Source: UBA4722 sp044221135 (GTDB taxonomy: Bacteria; Pseudomonadota; Gammaproteobacteria; DSM-16500). Taken from it: DNA of 19,204 nt. This document shows, piece after piece, positions 14,217 through 19,204 of the stretch. The stretch lies in assembly GCA_044221135.1 (NCBI GenBank), contig JBGAPT010000039.1, positions 1-19,204 of the forward strand, read 5' to 3'. The position numbers were made by a program, and so were the translations under genes. The notes under the pieces were generated by a model. It saw only the letters and a program-made list of their open reading frames with translations. It was not told where the DNA came from and searched no databases. Positions within the stretch are counted from its first letter, which is position 1; the number at the start of each line of letters is the position of its first letter.

Positions 14217-14824
14217 TTAAGCAACTCCTCGAGCTGCTTGAGTGCAGCAACTGTAATCAATACTTTTTCACTACCCACTAAAGAGGCGGGATCAACAGCA
14301 GCGACATCTCGTATATCAATTCTTGAAAGATTACGGGCAGCCAAATAAAGATTTTCTTCTACTGCTTCTGTAATAATTAACAAACGATCATTTAAATTAA
14401 GAGCATTTAACTTGTTAATAAAATCTTTAGTCTTTGGCGTTTCAAGGGTAAATGATTCAATAATCAATAACCTTTCTGCACGAATTAATTCAGAGAGAAT
14501 AGAGCGTAACGCACCGCGATACATTTTTTTATTTACTTTTTGATCGTAACTACGCGGTTGAGCAGCAAATGTCACACCACCTTTACGCCAAAGTGGGCTA
14601 CGAATCGTTCCCGCACGAGCACGACCTGTTCCTTTTTGTCTCCATGGCTTGATACCGCCCCCGCTGACTGCAGCACGGTTTTTTTGTGCTTTTGTCCCTG
14701 CACGAGCAGCAGATAAGTAGGCCGTTACAACCTGATGTATTAGCGGTTCATTGAATGCGCATGCAAAGACACCTTCCGCGACTTCAATATTTTTACTTTT
14801 TTTACCTATGATTTGTAACTCCAT
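14213..14824 (-). CDS. rplD: 50S ribosomal protein L4 (intact copy)
   Basis: L4 reaches into the exit tunnel and, in E. coli, represses the S10 operon. The 203-residue length is normal. The tunnel loop is conserved: GGGIKPWRQKGTGRARAGTI followed by RSPLWRKGG. The C-terminal half contains DIRDVAAVDPASLVGSEKVLITVAALKQLEELLK. It overlaps rplC by one base (TAATG) and rplW by four. A broken, diverged second copy lies at 16121-16689. Confidence 0.97.
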   Translation of the reverse strand: MELQIIGKKSKNIEVAEGVFACAFNEPLIHQVVTAYLSAARAGTKAQKNRAAVSGGGIKPWRQKGTGRARAGTIRSPLWRKGGVTFAAQPRSYDQKVNKKMYRGALRSILSELIRAERLLIIESFTLETPKTKDFINKLNALNLNDRLLIITEAVEENLYLAARNLSRIDIRDVAAVDPASLVGSEKVLITVAALKQLEELLK

Positions 14825-15489
14825 TAGTTACCTCCGCTCTCTTTCTTGCTTTTCTGCTTGTTTTTTACAGCAGAACGAATAATCACGTCACCACCTGCCG
14901 CGCCCGGAACAGATCCACTAACCAATATAAGATTACGCTCTGCATCAATGCGCACGATCTTCTGTGATTGTATAGTGCGTTTGACATTGCCTAAACGGCC
15001 TGCCATCTTCTTGCCTTTAAATACTTTACCGGGTGACTGTCTTTGACCAATAGACCCTGGCGCTCTATGAGATAAGGAATTACCATGTGTTGCATCTTGC
15101 GCTGCGAAATGCCATCGTTTAATAACGCCCGCATAACCTTTACCTATGCTGGTACCCGTCACATCTACTAACTGGCCCACTGCAAATTTATCAACCGTGA
15201 GCTCAGTGCCAACGCTCATGCCATCCAATGTATCCAATCGAAATTCCCATAAACCTCTGCCGGGTTCCAGATTGGCTTTAGCAAAGTGGCCTGCTTCAGG
15301 CTTGTTAACGCGCGATCTTTTACGTAATCCCGTTGTTACCTGAATAGCCAAGTAGCCATCCTTTTCTATTGTTTTTAATTGGGTGACTTTATTTGGCAAC
15401 ACTTGTATAACTGTTACCGGAATAGAAGCACCTTCTTCGGTAAATACCCGAGTCATTCCGCACTTTTGCCCGACTAAACTGATACTCAT
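14824..15489 (-). CDS. rplC: 50S ribosomal protein L3 (intact copy)
   Basis: L3 helps to start 50S assembly. The 221-residue protein starts MSISLVGQKCGMTRVFTEEG and carries the conserved W-loop sequence RAPGSIGQRQSPGKVFKGKK, in which the glutamine methylated by PrmB in E. coli is retained. The C-terminus is Lys- and Ser-rich. The second copy at 16689-17340 is about 80% identical at the protein level by eye and is frameshifted. A 106-base gap with a palindromic repeat separates it from rpsJ. Confidence 0.97.
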   Translation of the reverse strand: MSISLVGQKCGMTRVFTEEGASIPVTVIQVLPNKVTQLKTIEKDGYLAIQVTTGLRKRSRVNKPEAGHFAKANLEPGRGLWEFRLDTLDGMSVGTELTVDKFAVGQLVDVTGTSIGKGYAGVIKRWHFAAQDATHGNSLSHRAPGSIGQRQSPGKVFKGKKMAGRLGNVKRTIQSQKIVRIDAERNLILVSGSVPGAAGGDVIIRSAVKNKQKSKKESGGN

Positions 15490-15509
15490 TTTTATAGCCT
15501 CTTCAACTA

Positions 15510-15595
15510 TGCTTGTTTGCTACTTAAGGGAAAGAATCGCAATTCTCCCCTTTAAGAATTCCCCATCGCGTCATGCCAGCGGGAACCGCTGATTG
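15510..15595. repeat. composite palindromic repeat, modules a and b (after rpsJ)
   Basis: This element fills the rpsJ-rplC gap of the intact set and abuts the rpsJ stop codon. Module b is an imperfect inverted repeat (CTTAAGGGAAAGAATC against AATTCTCCCCTTTAAG). Module a has CCCCATCGCGTCATG and a perfect CAGCGG-GAA-CCGCTG hairpin at 15577-15591. The corresponding gap in the broken set (17341-17400) has no such element. Confidence 0.8.
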
Positions 15596-15928
15596 CTAAT
15601 CTTCAGCATCTACGCTAATTTGAACATCTACACCTGCTGCAAGATCCAGCCTCATCAACGCATCAATTGTTTTATCTGTTGGCTGATTGATATCAACTAC
15701 ACGCTTATGTGTACGAAGCTCATATTGATCACGCGCATCTTTATCCACGTGTGGCGATGTCAAAACGGTGTATCGTTCAATACGTGTTGGCAAAGGAATA
15801 GGGCCATGAACTTGCGCACCTGTTCGCTTGGCTGTTTCAACAATCTCACGTGTTGAACGGTCAATTAAACGATGATCAAACGCTTTTAAGCGAATACGAA
15901 TCCTCTGATTTTTTCTTGCAATAGACAT
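15596..15928 (-). CDS. rpsJ: 30S ribosomal protein S10 (intact copy)
   Basis: S10 is a 30S head protein and also the NusE transcription antitermination factor. It has 110 residues: QRIRIRLKAFDHRLIDRSTREIVETAKRTGA, PIPLPTRIERYTVLTSPHV and VDINQPTDKTIDALMRLDLAAGVDVQI are diagnostic. The C-terminus (SVDAED) is a few residues longer than in E. coli. It lies 20 bases after the truncated tuf fragment. It would be the working copy, because the other rpsJ (17401-17731) is frameshifted. Confidence 0.97.
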   Translation of the reverse strand: MSIARKNQRIRIRLKAFDHRLIDRSTREIVETAKRTGAQVHGPIPLPTRIERYTVLTSPHVDKDARDQYELRTHKRVVDINQPTDKTIDALMRLDLAAGVDVQISVDAED

Positions 15929-15948
15929 GTTTTATCACTCTTTTATAA

Positions 15949-16120
15949 TTACTCAAGGACCTTAGCAACAACTCCTGCACCCACTGTGCGACCGCCTTCT
16001 CGAATAGCAAAGCGCAAACCTTCTTCCATCGCAATCGGTGCTATCAGCGTGACAACCATCTTTGTATTGTCTCCTGGCATCACCATCTCTACACCATCTG
16101 GCAACTTCACTTCTGTTGCA
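15949..16120 (-). pseudogene. tuf: tuf 3' fragment, last ~55 codons of EF-Tu
   Basis: The sequence encodes VKLPDGVEMVMPGDNTKMVV through GGRTVGAGVVAKVLE and a stop at 15949, the C-terminal beta-barrel of EF-Tu. It is about 80% identical in DNA to the corresponding end of the complete tuf at 17738, by rough count, although the proteins differ at only a handful of positions. It has no start of its own and joins the broken rplD near 16120. It marks the former tuf-rpsJ junction of the intact S10 operon. Confidence 0.9.
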
Positions 16121-16689
16121 GTGATTAGAACTTTCTGCACCTACTAAAGATACAGGATCAACCGCAGCCACATCACGCAGATCTACCATTGGCAAGTTTC
16201 GTGATGCTAAATAGAGATTTTCATCAACTGCATCCGTAATCATTAAAACACGCTCATTGTCAGCAATTTTTAGTGTTTCTAATTTTTTAAGAAAATCTTT
16301 TGTTTCGATTGCTTCTAGTGTTAATGATTCTATTACAATGAATCTCTCTGTTCGTATCAACTCAGAAAGTATTGCACAGTGCGCCTCGGTACATCTTTTT
16401 ATTAACTTTCTGATCGTAACTACGCGGCTGTGCAGCAAATGTAACACCACCTTTCCGCCATATGGGCTTCTTATTGTTCCTGCACGAGCTCGACCAGTGC
16501 CTTTTTGGCGCCAAGGTTTGATACCACCGCCTCTGACTGCTGAGCGATTTTTGTGCCTTAGTTCCTGCACGACCTCCAGCGAGATAGGCTACAACAACTT
16601 GATGAACTAATGCTTCGTGAAATCACAGCCGAGAAGATACCTTCCGCTACTTCAACTTTTTCCTTTGAACCTGATATTTTTAGTTCCAT
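16121..16689 (-). pseudogene. rplD: rplD, L4, broken second copy fused to the tuf fragment
   Basis: The N-terminus MELKISGSKEKVEVAEGIFS is followed by a +1 shift (extra A before TTTCAC). The downstream peptide is recovered in other frames: NRSAVRGGGIKPWRQKGTGR, then after a shift near 16470 the KGGVTFAAQPRSYDQK region, and after another near 16380 ILSELIRTERFIVIESL through DLRDVAAVDPVSLVGAE. It ends around VLIT at 16121, where tuf sequence begins. At least four indels are needed. It overlaps rplC' by one base, as in the intact set. Confidence 0.88.
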
Positions 16690-17340
16690 TAGTTATCTCC
16701 TCTTTTCTTTTCTTTCACTGCGGGTCGTATAATTACATCACCACCTGGAGCACCTGGAACAGCACCTCTTACTAGAACTAAGTTTCGTTCTGGATCTATT
16801 CGCACTATTCTTTGAGATAAGATTGTACGTTTGTCATTACCAAGATGACCTGCCATCTTCTTTCCTTTGAATACTTTACCTGGCGACTGTCTTTGGCCAA
16901 TAGAACCTGGGGCTCTATGAGATAAGGAATTACCATGTGTTGCATCCTGAGCTGCAAAATGCCATCGCTTAATTACACCACCATAGCCTTTACCTTTGCT
17001 TGTGCCAATAACATCGATCATTTGACCTTCAGCAAATAAATCAACTTTAAGCTCGCCACCTACAGTCATACCATCAAGATTTTCAACACGAAATTCCCAC
17101 AATCCTCTGCCTGGTTCTACATTTTGCTTTCGCATAGTGACCGGCATGTGGTTTACTAACACGTGAACGTTTACGAGCACCTGTAGTAACTTGGACGGCT
17201 TGGTAGCCATCGTTTTCAAGCGTTTTTATTTGTGTAATCTTGTTTGGTAAAACTTCAATTACTGTAACTGGAATTGAATCGCCCTCTTCAGTGAAGACTC
17301 GCGTCATTCCACATTTTTTACCGACTAAACCTAAAGTCAT
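16689..17340 (-). pseudogene. rplC: rplC, L3, broken second copy
   Basis: The gene starts MTLGLVGKKCGMTRVFTEEG and reads normally to HAGHYAKA near 17120. One extra A in an A run (GCAAAATGT where GCAAATGTA is expected) then shifts the frame. NVEPGRGLWEFRVENLDG to the end at KEKKRGDN lies in the next frame. The total length is 652 bases, one more than a multiple of three, which agrees with a single +1 change. The rest is a well-conserved L3. Restoring one base would recreate a 216-residue protein, so this is either recent decay or a sequence error. Confidence 0.88.
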
Positions 17341-17400
17341 TTTTTTAGCCTCTCAGTACCCAACCGTAACCCCATCATCATTCGTGAGGTTTGGTATTTT

Positions 17401-17731
17401 TTAATCCTCTGCATCTACACTTATTTGAACATCAACACCCGCAGCAAGATCTAATTTCATCAGTGCATCAATAGTCTTATCTGTTGGTTGATTTATATCG
17501 ACAACACGTTTATATGTTCGCAATTCATATTGATCTCGAGCATCTTTATCAACGTGTGGTGACACTAATACCGTGTATCGTTCAATTTGTGTCGGTAAAG
17601 GGATAGGTCCACGAACCTGAGCCCCTGTCCGCTTGCTGTGTCGACGATTTCTTTGTCGAACGATCTATCAAACGATGATCAAACGCCTTTAAGCGGATAC
17701 GAATTCTTTGACTTTTTCTAGCAATTGACAT
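17401..17731 (-). pseudogene. rpsJ: rpsJ, S10, broken second copy
   Basis: The start MSIARKSQRIRIRLKAFDHR continues to DRSTK, then two single-base losses follow, one in each of two A-containing runs (near 17652 and 17635). VRGPIPLPTQIERYTVLVSP through SVDAED is in the shifted frame. The length of 331 bases is two below the intact 333. After correction the protein differs from the intact S10 at only about 8 of 110 positions, although many synonymous bases differ. It begins 6 bases after the tuf stop. Confidence 0.88.
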
Positions 17732-17737
17732 GATTAG

Positions 17738-18928
17738 TTACTCTATTACCTTAGCCACAACGCCTGCACCTACTGTGCGACCACCTTCTCGAATTGCAAA
17801 TCGCAATCCTTCTTCCATCGCTATAGGAGCAATCAACGTCACCACGATCTTAATATTATCTCCAGGCATTACCATCTCTACGCCTTCTGGCAGCTGGCAT
17901 TCGCCTGTTACGTCTGTCGTTCTGAAGTAAAATTGGGGTCTGTATCCCTTGAAAAATGGGGTATGTCTTCCACCTTCTTCTTTTGACAATACGTATACTT
18001 CTGATTCAAACTTTGTATGCGGTGTGATTGACCCAGGATGTGCTAACACCTGACCGCGTTCTACATCTTCTCTCTTCGTACCACGTAACAACACACCTAC
18101 GTTATCACCTGCTCGTCCTTCATCTAACAACTTACGGAACATTTCAACGCCCGTACAGGTCGAACGTATTGTTGGTTTTAAACCTATAATTTCTACGTCT
18201 TCACCAACTTTGATAATTCCTCTCTCTACGCGGCCAGTCACTACTGTTCCACGACCAGAGATTGAAAATACGTCTTCGATTGGCAATAAGAATGGTTTAT
18301 CTATTTGTCTTTCAGGTTGCGGGAAATAATCATCCATCGCTTTGACTAACTTATAAATCGCTGGCACTCCAATCTCACTTTGATCGCCTTCTAATGCCTT
18401 TAGTGCTGAACCGATCACGATTGGGGTCTTGTCTCCTGGAAAATCATAGCTTGATAACAAATCTCTTACTTCCATTTCTACTAACTCGAGCAGCTCTTTA
18501 TCATCTACCATGTCTGCTTTATTCAGGAATACTACAACATACGGTACACCCACCTGACGTGCTAACAGAATGTGTTCTCGGGTTTGTGGCATTGGGCCGT
18601 CTGCAGCGGATACAACCAGAATGGCACCGTCCATCTGCGCTGCGCCAGTAATCATGTTCTTCACATAATCCGCGTGTCCTGGGCAATCTACGTGTGCATA
18701 ATGTCTATTATCTGACTGATATTCAACATGCGCTGTAGCAATCGTGATTCCACGTGCTTTTTCTTCAGGCGCTTTGTCAATCTGATCATACGCCATTGCT
18801 TCACCGCCGAACTTATCAGCCATACATTTCGTCAGCGCCGCTGTCAGTGTTGTTTTACCATGGTCTACGTGACCAATCGTACCTACATTTAAATGAGGCT
18901 TCGTACGTTCGAATACTGCTTTTGCCAT
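17738..18928 (-). CDS. tuf: Elongation factor Tu
   Basis: EF-Tu is the GTPase that delivers aminoacyl-tRNA to the ribosome. The 396-residue protein is complete. G1 is GHVDHGKT at 19-26, Thr62 lies in the GITI segment, G3 is DCPGH at 81-85 and G4 is NKAD at 136-139 (NKCD in E. coli). The domain 2/3 sequence SGRGTVVTGRVERGII and the C-terminal RPQFYFRTTDVTG are typical. A strong AAGGGGG lies upstream of the ATG. It follows fusA by 34 bases, the normal str-operon order. It precedes a broken rpsJ. Confidence 0.98.
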   Translation of the reverse strand: MAKAVFERTKPHLNVGTIGHVDHGKTTLTAALTKCMADKFGGEAMAYDQIDKAPEEKARGITIATAHVEYQSDNRHYAHVDCPGHADYVKNMITGAAQMDGAILVVSAADGPMPQTREHILLARQVGVPYVVVFLNKADMVDDKELLELVEMEVRDLLSSYDFPGDKTPIVIGSALKALEGDQSEIGVPAIYKLVKAMDDYFPQPERQIDKPFLLPIEDVFSISGRGTVVTGRVERGIIKVGEDVEIIGLKPTIRSTCTGVEMFRKLLDEGRAGDNVGVLLRGTKREDVERGQVLAHPGSITPHTKFESEVYVLSKEEGGRHTPFFKGYRPQFYFRTTDVTGECQLPEGVEMVMPGDNIKIVVTLIAPIAMEEGLRFAIREGGRTVGAGVVAKVIE

Positions 18929-18962
18929 TTCTATTCCCCCTTATTTTAAACCTTTATTTCTG

Positions 18963-19204
18963 TTACGCGGTGCTTTTACTAATTACTTGCTCAGCGATGC
19001 TTGCTGGTGCTTCATTATACTTTGAAAATTCCATCGTATATGTTGCACGACCTTGTGTCATTGAACGCAGATCTGTAGCATAGCCAAACATTTCACCCAA
19101 TGGTACTTCTGCGTGAATCATCTTGCCAGCTGGGCCATCTTCCATACCTTGAATAATACCTCTACGTTTATTCAAGTCACCCATGACATCACCCATGTTA
19201 TCTT
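18963..19204 (-). CDS. fusA: Elongation factor G (3' end only)
   Basis: These are the last ~80 residues of EF-G, the translocation GTPase, cut by the window edge. The segment MGDVMGDLNKRRGIIQGMED with the following EVPLGEMFGYATDLRSMTQGRATYTMEF is the diagnostic domain V region. The stop at 18963 is followed by tuf after 34 bases, as in the str operon. Upstream str genes (rpsL, rpsG) would lie beyond the window. Confidence 0.96.
   Translation of the reverse strand, partial: DNMGDVMGDLNKRRGIIQGMEDGPAGKMIHAEVPLGEMFGYATDLRSMTQGRATYTMEFSKYNEAPASIAEQVISKSTA

Noticed and set aside
16689..17219. A separate 176-residue protein starting MKTMATKPSKLL
   Set aside because: Its first ~30 residues are an out-of-frame translation of rplC; the rest is the frameshifted C-terminal part of L3.
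1..19204. Many plus-strand open frames of 60-120 codons
   Set aside because: They lie opposite clear ribosomal and biosynthetic genes, show no recognisable motifs and have compositions expected of antisense shadows.

Overview
The window is one unidirectional block: every supported gene reads on the minus strand, so gene order runs from high to low coordinates. In transcription order it is fusA (3' end), tuf, the S10 operon, the spc operon, the alpha operon, then ribD, ribH, yajQ, minC and minD (5' end). Gene order and protein features are gammaproteobacterial. The low-to-moderate GC content, many small palindromic repeats and active gene decay suggest an intracellular or symbiotic lineage, perhaps of the Legionellales/Coxiellaceae type. 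That placement is inference; no marker here proves it.

Region 1 (19204-15949): fusA 3' end and complete tuf, followed by a broken set of rpsJ, rplC and rplD with several single-base and two-base frameshifts. The broken rplD runs directly into the last ~55 codons of a second tuf. Region 2 (15928-9864): an intact S10 operon (rpsJ, rplC, rplD, rplW, rplB, rpsS, rplV, rpsC, rplP, rpmC, rpsQ) and then rplN. The intact and broken rpsJ/rplC/rplD sets are clearly diverged, with about 93% protein identity for S10 and roughly 80% for L3 by eye. They are therefore not a recent tandem duplication.

Region 3 (9831-6279): a damaged spc operon. rplX, rplE, rpmD and rplO are intact. The first codons of rpsN run into a decayed rpsE, with rpsH, rplF and rplR absent. 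secY has lost its last two membrane segments to frameshifts, and rpmJ is frameshifted. Region 4 (6173-3097): an intact alpha operon (rpsM, rpsK with a long N-terminal extension, rpsD, rpoA, rplQ). Region 5 (3122-1): ribD overlapping rplQ, then ribH, yajQ, minC and minD.

A modular palindromic repeat recurs at or just past the 3' ends of ribD, rplO, rpsQ, rplW and rpsJ. In rplO and rpsQ it supplies the last codons and the stop. It is absent from the tuf-linked broken segment, which supports a different origin for that segment. Because S5, S8, S14, L6, L18 and SecY are normally essential, the sequence implies intact copies elsewhere in the genome, a chimeric or erroneous assembly, or non-functional DNA such as a bacterial fragment in a host nucleus. 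A second, diverged ribosomal-protein cluster elsewhere would explain both the duplicated head and the tolerated losses.
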